From assembly GCA_965661005.1 (NCBI GenBank), contig CBFICB010000004.1:62001-126000 (forward strand): 64,000 bases of DNA, given 5' to 3'. Shown piece by piece: positions 28,387-37,441 of this stretch (within the stretch, counting starts at the first letter, position 1; each line of letters begins with the position of its first letter). Source of the DNA: UBA5109 sp965661005 (lineage in GTDB: Bacteria > Pseudomonadota > Gammaproteobacteria > Pseudomonadales > Pseudohongiellaceae). The position numbers were made by a program, and so were the translations under genes. Under the pieces are notes generated by a model that saw only the letters and a program-made list of their open reading frames with translations, was not told the origin of the DNA and did no database searches.

Positions 28387-29181
28387 TTACCAACCTGGGT
28401 TAGTGACAAAACAGTCCTGAGGATTCCATTTAGAATCATCAGTTTCTTTTTTAAAGTTTCTGCTAACCACATAAGGTTGATTCAGATAAACCGGGTCATC
28501 AACAATGACAACATCAATCAGCCATGTGCTGCCATCAGCAATCTCGATCACATCAAAATACTCGGTGACCGTCGTCTGGTCACTGTGAGGAATTCCGTTT
28601 TTGCGTAAGTAACCGGGTATAAGGTTTGTTGTAAATGCTTCCATGGAGCTAGGTGGTTGGTTAACCATGTTCATTCCTAGACCAAATTGTCTAGGGCTTG
28701 GGTCAGATGGGCCAGCCCATCTGGCAATTGTGTGTCCTTGTCTTGAAGGCGAACCAGTGGGCTCTGAATCATCAAAATGAAAGTATCGGGTTTGCATGCC
28801 GGAATCGATTTCCATTTTTAAAGTAAGATCATCCTCCCAGCTGATTCTTAATCGTGAAGGCTCACTCATGATGGCTGCAGCGCCGTAGGCTCTGCATTCG
28901 TTGCCTTCATCCATTTCGGGGCGCCAGGCCATGGCGATCTCTTTTGCGGCCTGGTTTTCCGGAATGCTGGAGGTATCACCAATTAGAGGTGTAACCATGC
29001 GTGTTGGCCAGTCTTCTGTAATGATAGAAACCCATGTGCCGGTCAAATCTATAGGGGCGCTTTCTCTTCCCTGAATAACGTCCGGTCCTTGTGGTATTGG
29101 TATGAATTGCGCAGTAGTTATGCTATTCAGGCCAAATAAAGTGATTGATAGTATGCAAATGCGTTGTATAAAAGTCTTCAT
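28387..29181 (-). CDS. Secreted protein of unknown function, related to 30219 and 10598
   Basis: A 264-residue protein with a signal peptide (MKTFIQRICILSITLFGLN..TTAQ). Mature part: IDLTGTWVSIITEDWPTRM, EGNECRAYGAAAIMSEPSRL, and the C-terminal YLRKNGIPHSDQTTVTEYF and DPVYLNQPYVVSRNFKKE. The same pattern recurs in 30219 (SGEW, YLRRNGLPASSERTFTEH, DPVFLTEPLVRS) and more weakly in 10598. The family is common but undescribed. Likely last gene of a three-gene minus-strand unit with 29193 and 30219 (gaps 11 and 42 bases). Confidence 0.7.
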   Translation of the reverse strand: MKTFIQRICILSITLFGLNSITTAQFIPIPQGPDVIQGRESAPIDLTGTWVSIITEDWPTRMVTPLIGDTSSIPENQAAKEIAMAWRPEMDEGNECRAYGAAAIMSEPSRLRISWEDDLTLKMEIDSGMQTRYFHFDDSEPTGSPSRQGHTIARWAGPSDPSPRQFGLGMNMVNQPPSSMEAFTTNLIPGYLRKNGIPHSDQTTVTEYFDVIEIADGSTWLIDVVIVDDPVYLNQPYVVSRNFKKETDDSKWNPQDCFVTNPGW

Positions 29182-29192
29182 GGTGGAGGTCC

Positions 29193-30176
29193 TTATTCTT
29201 GAGTCAGGCTTTGATAAATAGCCGTGATGAATTCTTCATTGCTGGGGCCGCCGCGATGACCGCCATATTCCGTGTCGTAATCGAAGCTTGGATCTGCCGC
29301 CAGCACTTGTCGGAGGCTCATGTTTCTATCGATCATGTCTTGAATGCGATCTCTAATTATATAAATCATATTACGGTATTCGACGATATCAATTTCGTCT
29401 CCGATGCGACCATGTCCTGGTACTACATAGGTCCCAGCTTCAGCGAAGGGCCCTGGTACCATTAATTCAAGCATGAAATTCAGAGCATCGATTAGACCAT
29501 TGACACTGCCGCCGCGCTCAATATCAATATCAGGGTATTGACCAGGGATGTATATATCGCCAGTGCTGATAACATCCGAGCTTCTGAAATAAACGATACT
29601 GTCACCGTCGGTATGAGCATTTGGCATGTGGTATATGATGATACCTTCGCCATTGGCATAAAAATCTTTAGTCTCTGTGAAGTAGGTTGTCGTCAGGTTA
29701 AGGCTAGGGATGTCATGCTCGGTTAAATAAAAACGATTTAACATGTTTTCATGGCCGATTATGGTAACTCCGCCTGCAGCGCCTCCGGCAACTACAGCAC
29801 TTGGTCGAGGAGGGCCGAAAGAAAATAAGCCAATGCCAGCTTCGTCTCCCATCGTGCTAATAATGTCATTACCAGAAACATGTTGAAAATCCAGTCCAGT
29901 GTTAACAATATATCTGGCAGGTCTATCAGAAATCTCGCCAATTAAAGCCATCATTTCAGGGATAAGCTCAGGTGCGGGGCTATCAACAAAGACTAGAGAT
30001 TCTTCACCAATCTGAACGGTGACATTCACATTCGCTCCTGAGAGCATGTAAACATTTCCCTGTACATGAAGTAGTTGCAGATTTTGAGCATGTAAGGCTG
30101 AAGAGAAAAGCAGCAAAAGGGCTAAAGGTAAGACCCGAATACTTTTGTATTTAGTAAAAATCTTTTGTACTAACAT
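29193..30176 (-). CDS. Secreted metallo-beta-lactamase-fold protein with altered metal site
   Basis: A 327-residue protein with a signal peptide (to about HA-30). The MBL fold is clear from MLSGANVNVTVQIGEESLVFVD, AHTDGDSIVYF (H188), VISTGDIYIPGQYPDIDI (D207) and VVPGHG (H255). The first metal motif, normally HxHxDH as in NTHxHxDHTGGN, reads NTGLDFQHVSGN (92-103), so only the last histidine remains. It therefore cannot bind zinc in the usual way at site 1. It is not a beta-lactamase on this evidence. Function unknown; probably acts with its two secreted neighbours. Confidence 0.8.
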   Translation of the reverse strand: MLVQKIFTKYKSIRVLPLALLLLFSSALHAQNLQLLHVQGNVYMLSGANVNVTVQIGEESLVFVDSPAPELIPEMMALIGEISDRPARYIVNTGLDFQHVSGNDIISTMGDEAGIGLFSFGPPRPSAVVAGGAAGGVTIIGHENMLNRFYLTEHDIPSLNLTTTYFTETKDFYANGEGIIIYHMPNAHTDGDSIVYFRSSDVISTGDIYIPGQYPDIDIERGGSVNGLIDALNFMLELMVPGPFAEAGTYVVPGHGRIGDEIDIVEYRNMIYIIRDRIQDMIDRNMSLRQVLAADPSFDYDTEYGGHRGGPSNEEFITAIYQSLTQE

Positions 30177-30218
30177 TGATTTACTCCAATGTGTAAAAAC
30201 AGGTTCAAGGGGGCTAGG

Positions 30219-31112
30219 CTAGGCATCGCAATCTTCATGACTACAAAATTCATTCTCGCCTAGCAGAGGGCCCATTTCTTCACGAAACTCAGGATACAAA
30301 GTTTCAGCCCCGCCGCTGACGCCTGACATCGGTAGATGATAGATTTCAGCAAACTCTTCCAGATAAGGATTCTGATTGGGCAGATAATTAGGCACTAGAT
30401 TGTCTGGATTAATAGGGACTTCAATAGTGTATTCACAATTATTAAAGCCGCCACGACGCAAGGGGTCTAGCACAAAATCCTGGCTGCGCACCAAAGGCTC
30501 TGTTAAAAATACTGGATCATTGATGACAGTGATTACAGTCAGGTATTTTCCGCCATGTAAAAGCCAGTGTTCTGTGAAAGTACGCTCACTGCTAGCCGGT
30601 AAGCCATTTCTTCTCAAATAGCTTTGTTTCAGGTGGGTGGTAGTGATCGTCAGCATGTTGCCTTCAAAGACGCCTGTAGAGAAGCCTTGAAAAGTATGAG
30701 GCGCATCAGCTGGTGGGTGATCGCGACCATCTAGCCAAATTGTACGTTGCATATTGTGAAAGCCCATTCTGGTTTTGAATGCGACTGCTTGCTGTGTACG
30801 TTCGTCAATTTCTCGTAAAATTCGTAAGTCTGCTAAGCCTCTCATGGCATAATCGCCACCATGTTGACGGCAAATATATTCTGTCACGACTGAAATTCGA
30901 TTAGGGTCATAGCTATGGCCACGCATGAGGGCAGCATCATTAATTGGGATGCCTGAAAAATCACCAAAGGCCGGACCGGGCAGGCGTTCAATAGCGTCTT
31001 CATGAAAGATAGGGCGCCATTCACCAGAAAAGTCGACCTGTTGAGCTGAGGCAAAAGTGCTAAGAAAAATGGAAATGATTGCTAGCAGTTTTAGCAGAGT
31101 AATACTTTTCAT
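30219..31112 (-). CDS. Secreted protein of unknown function, related to 28387
   Basis: A 297-residue protein with signal peptide (to about ASAQ-24). Body contains FSGEWRPIFHEDAIERLPGP, GDFSGIPINDAALMR, YICRQHGGDYAMRGLADLRIL, and YLRRNGLPASSERTFTEHW with DPVFLTEPLVRSQDF. The match with 28387 in order and spacing shows an internal family; the two share little outside those blocks. First gene of the likely unit 30219-29193-28387. GGGGAG lies before the ATG. Confidence 0.7.
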   Translation of the reverse strand: MKSITLLKLLAIISIFLSTFASAQQVDFSGEWRPIFHEDAIERLPGPAFGDFSGIPINDAALMRGHSYDPNRISVVTEYICRQHGGDYAMRGLADLRILREIDERTQQAVAFKTRMGFHNMQRTIWLDGRDHPPADAPHTFQGFSTGVFEGNMLTITTTHLKQSYLRRNGLPASSERTFTEHWLLHGGKYLTVITVINDPVFLTEPLVRSQDFVLDPLRRGGFNNCEYTIEVPINPDNLVPNYLPNQNPYLEEFAEIYHLPMSGVSGGAETLYPEFREEMGPLLGENEFCSHEDCDA

Positions 31113-31277
31113 AATCTCCCCTGTGGGTTTTAGAATTTTATGGTTTCTGGAATTTAACGAGCGCTACACCGCTTTGAAGAGGTCTGATTGTATGGTTTAT
31201 TAAAAAATAAATGCAAGCCTTTCCGAGAAATCTTCTTAAGGAGCTGTCATAAAGGCGTAAAAAGATGAGCTAAAAGA

Positions 31278-32363
31278 CTATAAAGGTTCTGATAGTTCGA
31301 CTTCAAACGACATTTCATCCTGATTGCGGCGTTTAGTCAGGACTTCAACCAGATCGCCTGGTTGAAATTGCTCGAGTGCATTTAGGAGGTCGTCATTATT
31401 TCTGATAGTCATGCCTTCAATTCCGACTATTACATCGCCCAGGATAATATTGCCACTTTGGTCCTGATTCAGGCCGATGAGCCCTGCTTCTGCAGAACCT
31501 AGCCCATTAGTTACTTCTGCGACGATAACGCCTTCGATATTATTTCTGGCGCTCACTGCATCGTTCAGGTTTGATATTCCCAAGATAGGTCTAATTTCTC
31601 GACCAAATTCCATTAATTGTGGAATAACCCGTCTGACAGTGTTGACTGGTATCGCAAAGCCAATACCGGCATTGGCGCCAGATGGGCTGACAATTTGGGT
31701 ATTGACGCCAACAAGTTGACCAAGTGAATTCAGCAGGGGGCCTCCTGAATTACCTGGGTTGATGGAGGCATCGGTTTGGATAACATCCCTGATAGTACGA
31801 TTGGTCAGAGAGGTCATTTCTCTTCCCAGGGCGCTAACTACACCCACGGTAAGAGTGGTATCGAGTCCAAAGGGGTTGCCTATTGCTATAACCTTGCGAC
31901 CCACCTGCAGGTCGGCTGAATCGCCCACTGGAAGAGGGCTTAGTATATCTGCAGGGGCATCAATCTTGAGTAAGGCAAGGTCCTTGTCGGGCGCTACACC
32001 AATAATTTCTGCTGCCCAGCTGCTTTGATCCTGAAGCCTGATCATTATTCTATTAGCTCCCTGAACAACATGATAGTTAGTTACTATCAGTCCTTCTTTG
32101 CTCCAAACAAAGCCCGTTCCAGCACCTTGAGGAATTTCTTGGACATTTCTCGTGAAAGGGCTTCTCCTTACCAAAGCCGTATTGGTAACGTAAACTACCG
32201 ACGGGCTGGCTTGACTAAAAATCTCTATGTTATTCGCTTCATCCTCGGTCTGAAAACTCAGGTAATCCGGTGCAGCTTGCGTGATTAGCTGTGTTAAAGC
32301 GGCGCTAGCAAGTACTGCGCTTACCAGCAGGAAGTTAATAGTCTTTTTCATAGTAATTTTCAT
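31278..32363 (-). CDS. HtrA/DegS-type periplasmic serine protease
   Basis: A 361-residue protease with an N-terminal signal or anchor (about 7-30), a trypsin-like domain with the catalytic His in VTNYHVVQG, Asp in PDKDLALLKID and Ser in INPGNSGGPLL, and one PDZ domain (residues about 260-361, LGISNLNDAVSARNNIEGVIV..VGIEGMTIRNNDDLLNAL). One PDZ and the length resemble DegS or DegQ-short proteins rather than DegP. ATG 32363 or the ATG 12 bases later could be the start; neither has a clear ribosome site. Probably degrades or senses misfolded envelope proteins. Confidence 0.85.
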   Translation of the reverse strand: MKITMKKTINFLLVSAVLASAALTQLITQAAPDYLSFQTEDEANNIEIFSQASPSVVYVTNTALVRRSPFTRNVQEIPQGAGTGFVWSKEGLIVTNYHVVQGANRIMIRLQDQSSWAAEIIGVAPDKDLALLKIDAPADILSPLPVGDSADLQVGRKVIAIGNPFGLDTTLTVGVVSALGREMTSLTNRTIRDVIQTDASINPGNSGGPLLNSLGQLVGVNTQIVSPSGANAGIGFAIPVNTVRRVIPQLMEFGREIRPILGISNLNDAVSARNNIEGVIVAEVTNGLGSAEAGLIGLNQDQSGNIILGDVIVGIEGMTIRNNDDLLNALEQFQPGDLVEVLTKRRNQDEMSFEVELSEPL

Positions 32364-32600
32364 GGTTATGTACTAGGTTTATCAATTCAGATGTTTTAAA
32401 AGTTTCGAGTTTGCATTTAGGTAAGTTTTATATTCAAAAGTTCCAGCCTGTCTGTTGACAAGCGATGAATTTTATAAATTTTCAATTTTGGTTCACATTT
32501 ACTTTATGTCGAGGTTAGCTAATCGTTTTTCAAGTGTGACTGATTATTAAAGATGAAAAGGTACATAAGTGAAAGATGGGGAAGTTTTAAAGGTGAGTAG

Positions 32601-34232
32601 TTGTTAGAAGTTACAGGAAATATCATCAGCCATCTTAGTGATGCGTGTAAACAGCATGCTGACAATACAGCCTATACACTACTCGGTAGGAATTTAAGTT
32701 ATCGCGAATTGGATGAATTAAGCGACGATCTGGCTGCTTATCTAATTAAACATACACAACTAGAAACTGGCGATAGAATAGCTATACAGCTACCCAATAT
32801 TCTTCAGTTTCCAATCGCTGCTCTTGCCGTATTTAAAGCAAATATGGTCGTGGTAAGTACCAATCCCGAATATTCAGAAGACGAACTCAAGCATCAATTA
32901 AATGATTCCGGTGCAAAAGCATTAATTGTTTTTTCTGGTTGTGCCAATACCTATCTTAATATTCAGGAGCAAACCAAGATTGAAGAAGTCATCATTACCA
33001 ATATTGCCGATTTGCATCATCCTTTAAAAAGCTCGGTGATTCACACATTGGCACGTGTCGTTGGTGGCTATCGATCTTGTTTGGAATACCCAAAATTACA
33101 GAAATTTAGAAAGGCTTTACGTCTTGGCAGGCAAAAAAAAGAGAGTTGTGATTTAAAACAGGCACATGACAACCATAGCGACCAAGTGGCCATACTGCAA
33201 TATACCGGAGGCACAACAGGTATATCCAAAGGCACTATGCTATCTCACCGAAATCTGTTATCAAACTTTTTACAATTGAAAGCTCAGTTAGGAGATGATT
33301 GTCCGGCAACTAAATCAATAGTGGTAGCGCCTTTGCCTCTCTATCATGTATATGCTTTCACCGTGAATATGCTTTTTAGTCTTATGATGGGTTATCACAA
33401 TATTTTGATAGCCAATCCAAGATTTATTTCTCTATTCATTAGAGACATTAAGCCTTACAAAATAAATATTTTCTGCGGAATAAACCCTTTATTTAAAAAA
33501 CTGTGTGAACATTCGGAGTTTAAGAAACTGGACTTTTCTGAGCTGTTAATTTGTACAACCGGCGGAATGGCTTTGGGTAAAGATATTGCTGAAGAATGGT
33601 ATAAAGTGACCGGCTGCAGAATTCTGGAGGGCTATGGTATGACAGAAACATCGCCGCTAGTGGCTTGTAATACTTATGATGATTATCAAACCGATAGCAT
33701 TGGTAAAGCACTTCCCCTTACTCAATTAAAAGTCATTGATCAAGATGGCGTAAGACTCTCTCAGGGAGAAGAGGGTGAACTTTGTATTCGTGGTCCACAG
33801 GTAATGCAAGGTTATTGGCAGCAACCTGAAGAAACAGCCAAGGTTCTGAACAAGGAAGGTTGGTTAAGAACAGGTGATATCGCTAGCATCGACGCCTTTG
33901 GAAATTTAAAAATTATCGACCGTTTAAAAGATATGATCATAGTTTCCGGATTTAATGTTTATCCTGTGGAAATTGAAAATGTTGTTAGTACTTATTCGGG
34001 GGTAAAGGATGCTGTTGTGATAGGTGTTAAAGATTCTGAGGGCGTTGAACAAGTAAAACTCATAGTTGTTCCTGCTAATTCAGCGCTGGATAAAACTGCA
34101 CTTTTAAATTATTGCAAAAGAAAGTTGGCAGCCTATAAGGTTCCCAAAATCATAGAATTCAGAACTTCATTGCCAAAATCAAATGTGGGCAAAGTGTTAA
34201 AAAGAGAACTGCAGAATGATTTAACACGATAA
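32601..34232 (+). CDS. Long-chain acyl-CoA synthetase-like AMP ligase
   Basis: A 543-residue ANL-superfamily enzyme. Motifs in order: YTGGTTGISKGTMLSH (AMP loop near 196), EGYGMTETSPLVA (near 340), GWLRTGDIASIDAFGNLKI (near 423) and KVPKIIEFRTSLPKSNVGKVLKRE at the C terminus, with the catalytic lysine in NVGK. This is the FadD type that makes acyl-CoA from fatty acids with ATP. TTG start at 32601; AAGGTG lies 5 bases before. Divergent from htrA and followed by recJ 32 bases on. Confidence 0.85.
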   Translation: MLEVTGNIISHLSDACKQHADNTAYTLLGRNLSYRELDELSDDLAAYLIKHTQLETGDRIAIQLPNILQFPIAALAVFKANMVVVSTNPEYSEDELKHQLNDSGAKALIVFSGCANTYLNIQEQTKIEEVIITNIADLHHPLKSSVIHTLARVVGGYRSCLEYPKLQKFRKALRLGRQKKESCDLKQAHDNHSDQVAILQYTGGTTGISKGTMLSHRNLLSNFLQLKAQLGDDCPATKSIVVAPLPLYHVYAFTVNMLFSLMMGYHNILIANPRFISLFIRDIKPYKINIFCGINPLFKKLCEHSEFKKLDFSELLICTTGGMALGKDIAEEWYKVTGCRILEGYGMTETSPLVACNTYDDYQTDSIGKALPLTQLKVIDQDGVRLSQGEEGELCIRGPQVMQGYWQQPEETAKVLNKEGWLRTGDIASIDAFGNLKIIDRLKDMIIVSGFNVYPVEIENVVSTYSGVKDAVVIGVKDSEGVEQVKLIVVPANSALDKTALLNYCKRKLAAYKVPKIIEFRTSLPKSNVGKVLKRELQNDLTR

Positions 34233-34264
34233 GCTTGCACACTGGATAACGAAATAATCAAGAA

Positions 34265-35989
34265 ATGAAAATAAAAGCTCGAGAAGTTTCAGCGTCTGCT
34301 GAATTGTCACAAGGTTTGCATCCTGTATTGCAACAAATAATGCTAAGCAGGGGTGCCACAGATGAAAAAGATTATGCCCTTTCCATTAGCGACCTGTTAA
34401 AACCGGATCTCTTACTAAATATTGATAATGTAGTGACTTTGCTGCTCGATTCTGTTGGGCAGAGAAGCAAAATTCTTATTGTTGGTGATTTTGATGCTGA
34501 TGGCGCGACCAGCACTGTTTTATTAAAGCTTTGTTTGGAAAAATTTGGTTTTACGCACGTTGACTATCTGGTTCCCAATCGATTTGAGTTTGGTTATGGG
34601 TTAACGCCTGAGATAGTTGAAGTAGCAAAGGAAAGGCAGCCAGCACTCATAATAACAGTTGATAATGGCATTGCCAGCTTCGAAGGTGTAAAGAAAGCTC
34701 ATGAATTTAATATAAAAGTGCTGGTCACCGATCATCACCTGCCTGCTGCTGCCTTGCCAGAAGCAGACTGCATTTTAAACCCTAATCAGCATGACTGCTC
34801 CTTTCCATCCAAAAACCTGGCAGGAGTGGGTGTTGTTTTTTATTTAATGCTGGCACTGCGCACAGCCTTGCGTGACCGGAATTGGTTTGCAGAAAATAAA
34901 GTGTCAGAACCGAATATGCTGCAGTTTCTAGATTTGGTCGCACTTGGGACCGTTGCGGATGTCGTTCCTCTGGATAGAAATAATCGTTGTTTGGTCAAAC
35001 ATGGCGTCAATCTGATTCGTGCTGGACGTTGCCGTCCTGGTATTAGTGCAATTCTGGATATTGCGAGTAAAAACAGAGCAAGCATTAATGCTGGCGATTT
35101 AGGTTTTGTACTAGGACCACGTCTGAATGCGGCAGGCCGACTGGATGATATGAGTGTTGGTATTGAATGCCTTTTAACTGAAAATCCTCACAAGGCTTAT
35201 CAGTTGGCTCAGCAACTTGATGATCTCAATAAAGATCGAAGAAGTATTGAGCAGTCTATGCAAACTGATGCAATGAAGTTGCTTTCTGAAATAAACATTC
35301 AAACTAATGAGGATCTGGGAATTTGTTTATTTAGTGAAGGCTGGCACCAGGGCGTGGTCGGAATTCTGGCGTCACGTCTCAAAGACAAATTCCACTTACC
35401 AGCTATTGTTTTTGCTGCTTCTACAGATAACCCCGATGAAATAAAAGGCTCGGCTCGTTCAATACCAGGTTTACATATACGAGACTTACTGGACCTCGTA
35501 GCAACCAATAACCCAGGCCTGCTCACAAAGTTTGGAGGTCATGCGATGGCAGCTGGTCTAAGTCTGCATCTAAAAGACTTCCAAGCTTTTAAAAAAGCAC
35601 TGGCGGCCGAATTAACAGGGTTGCTTGATGCTGCAATGCTTGAGCAGGTGATTTATACCGATGGCTGCTTGGATGAGGAGTGTTTAAATCTCAGTTTCGC
35701 TGAGTTATTACAGGATGCAGGGCCTTGGGGACAGCAATATCCAGAGCCTTTATTTACAGGTGGTTTTGAGGTTGTTGAAGCCAGAGTTTTAGCTGAGAAA
35801 CATTTAAAGTGTATTTTGAAACTCTCAGACTCGGAACATATGATTGATGCGATTGCGTTTAATGTCGATGTCGAAATCCTGAAACAAGCATTAAGTGTTG
35901 TCGAAATTGTATATCATCTTCAGGTGAATGAATTCAGAGGGAAAAGGTCGGCACAACTGTTGATAGTTCATTTTGTTAGTGCCGATTAG
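34265..35989 (+). CDS. recJ: Single-strand exonuclease RecJ
   Basis: 5'-3' exonuclease in recombination and mismatch repair. The 574 residues carry the DHH motifs GDFDADGATST (near 76), TVDNGIAS, VTDHHLPA (near 157), GTVADVVPLD and LGPRLNAAGRLDD, then the DHHA1 part KGSARSIPGLHI with KFGGHAMAAGLS. Closed by a strong terminator 9 bases after the stop. Confidence 0.96.
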   Translation: MKIKAREVSASAELSQGLHPVLQQIMLSRGATDEKDYALSISDLLKPDLLLNIDNVVTLLLDSVGQRSKILIVGDFDADGATSTVLLKLCLEKFGFTHVDYLVPNRFEFGYGLTPEIVEVAKERQPALIITVDNGIASFEGVKKAHEFNIKVLVTDHHLPAAALPEADCILNPNQHDCSFPSKNLAGVGVVFYLMLALRTALRDRNWFAENKVSEPNMLQFLDLVALGTVADVVPLDRNNRCLVKHGVNLIRAGRCRPGISAILDIASKNRASINAGDLGFVLGPRLNAAGRLDDMSVGIECLLTENPHKAYQLAQQLDDLNKDRRSIEQSMQTDAMKLLSEINIQTNEDLGICLFSEGWHQGVVGILASRLKDKFHLPAIVFAASTDNPDEIKGSARSIPGLHIRDLLDLVATNNPGLLTKFGGHAMAAGLSLHLKDFQAFKKALAAELTGLLDAAMLEQVIYTDGCLDEECLNLSFAELLQDAGPWGQQYPEPLFTGGFEVVEARVLAEKHLKCILKLSDSEHMIDAIAFNVDVEILKQALSVVEIVYHLQVNEFRGKRSAQLLIVHFVSAD

Positions 35990-35992
35990 TAT

Positions 35993-36023
35993 AAAAAAGC
36001 CCCGTTAAATAACGGGGCTTTTT
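35993..36023. terminator. Bidirectional terminator after recJ
   Basis: AGCCCCGTT, loop AAAT, AACGGGGCT, with an A run before and a T run after. It can close recJ on plus and the cytochrome c unit on minus. Confidence 0.9.
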
Positions 36024-36032
36024 GGTCATACT

Positions 36033-36104
36033 TTAAAGTGTTATCAGCACTGTTAAGGCTGATAATGCTATTAAAATGGAAGCCCAAAATATGAGCAGTC
36101 CCAT
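36033..36104 (-). CDS. Candidate 23-residue membrane peptide after the cytochrome c gene
   Basis: Minus-strand ATG 36104 to TAA 36033-36035 encodes MGLLIFWASILIALSALTVL and three further residues, a single membrane-length segment. It lies between the cytochrome c stop (36118) and the shared terminator. The only ribosome-like sequence is GGCGG, 15 bases away, so evidence is thin; chance is quite possible. Confidence 0.25.
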   Translation of the reverse strand: MGLLIFWASILIALSALTVLITL

Positions 36105-36117
36105 TAAAAACGGATAT

Positions 36118-36453
36118 TTAACCGCCTAAACTCTCAATATATGCGGATACATCTTTAATTGCCTGATCAGTCGTCAAGGTTTGAGCCATTGGAGCCATTT
36201 GCTGACCATAGACGTCGCGGGGGTCTGAGCCGCGAGCACCAGATTTAAAGTTTTGTAATTGGCGCTCGGTATACCAGGCTTGCTGTCCGGCGATTCTTGG
36301 GCCATTCAAGGCTTGTAGGCCTTCTCCATTTGGACCATGACATGCGCTGCATACGCCATAGAGAACTCTGCCAGCTTCTAGATCTTGAGCCAGTAGGTTG
36401 CTAGAAAAAAATGATAGAAAAATACCTGATGCTAATATCAGTTTGAACTTCAT
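36118..36453 (-). CDS. Small periplasmic class I cytochrome c (c553-type)
   Basis: A 111-residue precursor with signal peptide (about 1-22, cut after LLAQ) and one haem site CSACHGPNGEG near residue 35-45, with the axial methionine probably in QQMAPMAQ near 86. This is a soluble c553-like electron carrier, a client of the ccm operon 1 kb away. Its partner oxidase or reductase is not in the window. Confidence 0.88.
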   Translation of the reverse strand: MKFKLILASGIFLSFFSSNLLAQDLEAGRVLYGVCSACHGPNGEGLQALNGPRIAGQQAWYTERQLQNFKSGARGSDPRDVYGQQMAPMAQTLTTDQAIKDVSAYIESLGG

Positions 36454-36676
36454 TATAAAACTCCCGATAAATGTTTAGTATGTAATATATACGGAACGAC
36501 GCTGTAAGTGGATTTAAGCTGCAAGACTCCAAAAAAAGCGGACATATTATAGCAAATTTTATACTGTCAAAGTTAGTCTTAACTGCGTAATATGTGCATT
36601 TTTTTGATTCGCTTAGATCGCTCAGCGTGAGTAGGTAAATCAAGCATTTTTAACCAAGCAATAACTGGAAAAAAGT

Positions 36677-37246
36677 ATGACAATTAAATCTGACAAATGG
36701 ATTCGCACCATGGCGGAAAATGAGGGCATGATTCAGCCGTTTGAGGCTGGTCAGGTTCGAGAAATAGGGGGTAATAAAGTTATTTCCTATGGCACTTCCA
36801 GTTATGGCTACGATGTGCGCTGTGCTAGTGAGTTTAAAATTTTTACTAATGTTCACACCACTAGCGTTGTTGACCCCAAAAATTTTGATGAAACCAGTTT
36901 TGTCAGTATCGATGAGGACTATTGTATTATCCCTCCAAACTCATTCGCCCTTGCCAGAACGGTTGAATATTTTAAGATTCCTTCAAATGTACTAACAGTA
37001 TGTTTGGGCAAGTCTACCTATGCCCGCTGCGGGATAATCGTCAATGTAACCCCTCTTGAGCCTGAATGGGAAGGGCACGTAACTCTGGAGTTTTCTAATA
37101 CAACCCCCTTGCCTGCAAAAATTTATGCGAATGAAGGTGTGGCTCAGATGTTATTCTATGAGTCTGATGAGCAGTGTGAAGTGACTTATAAAGATCGTCA
37201 GGGTAAATATATGGGGCAGACAGGAGTGACTCCTCCCCGCTCTTGA
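36677..37246 (+). CDS. dcd: dCTP deaminase
   Basis: Deaminates dCTP to dUTP for dTMP synthesis. The 189-residue protein has the trimer-type motifs: [55 protein letters not shown] and the C-terminal [18 protein letters not shown] is the variant found in many alpha- and gammaproteobacteria rather than the E. coli form. Confidence 0.95.
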   Translation: MTIKSDKWIRTMAENEGMIQPFEAGQVREIGGNKVISYGTSSYGYDVRCASEFKIFTNVHTTSVVDPKNFDETSFVSIDEDYCIIPPNSFALARTVEYFKIPSNVLTVCLGKSTYARCGIIVNVTPLEPEWEGHVTLEFSNTTPLPAKIYANEGVAQMLFYESDEQCEVTYKDRQGKYMGQTGVTPPRS

Positions 37247-37441
37247 TAAATATAGCTTTTGTGCTTGCAAATTCTTCGTCGAAAGCAGGATTTAATTCAG
37301 TCACTTACAGCTTGGTGAGCGTCTTCTTTAAAACCTTCTTAGGCCTCGTTTTTTTGTCCTCATCACGCTATTCAAAAATTATGAAAATCCTTTTTTGTTT
37401 CATCAAGTTACATCTTTTCTGTAAGGTATAATGCACCAGTT

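Noticed and set aside
29193..30176. A beta-lactamase
   Set aside because: Only the general MBL fold is present; the first metal motif is lost and the neighbours are unknown secreted proteins, so an antibiotic role is not supported.
37243..37431. 62-residue frame after dcd
   Set aside because: It overlaps the dcd stop, starts at TTG without a ribosome site and occupies the likely ccm promoter region.
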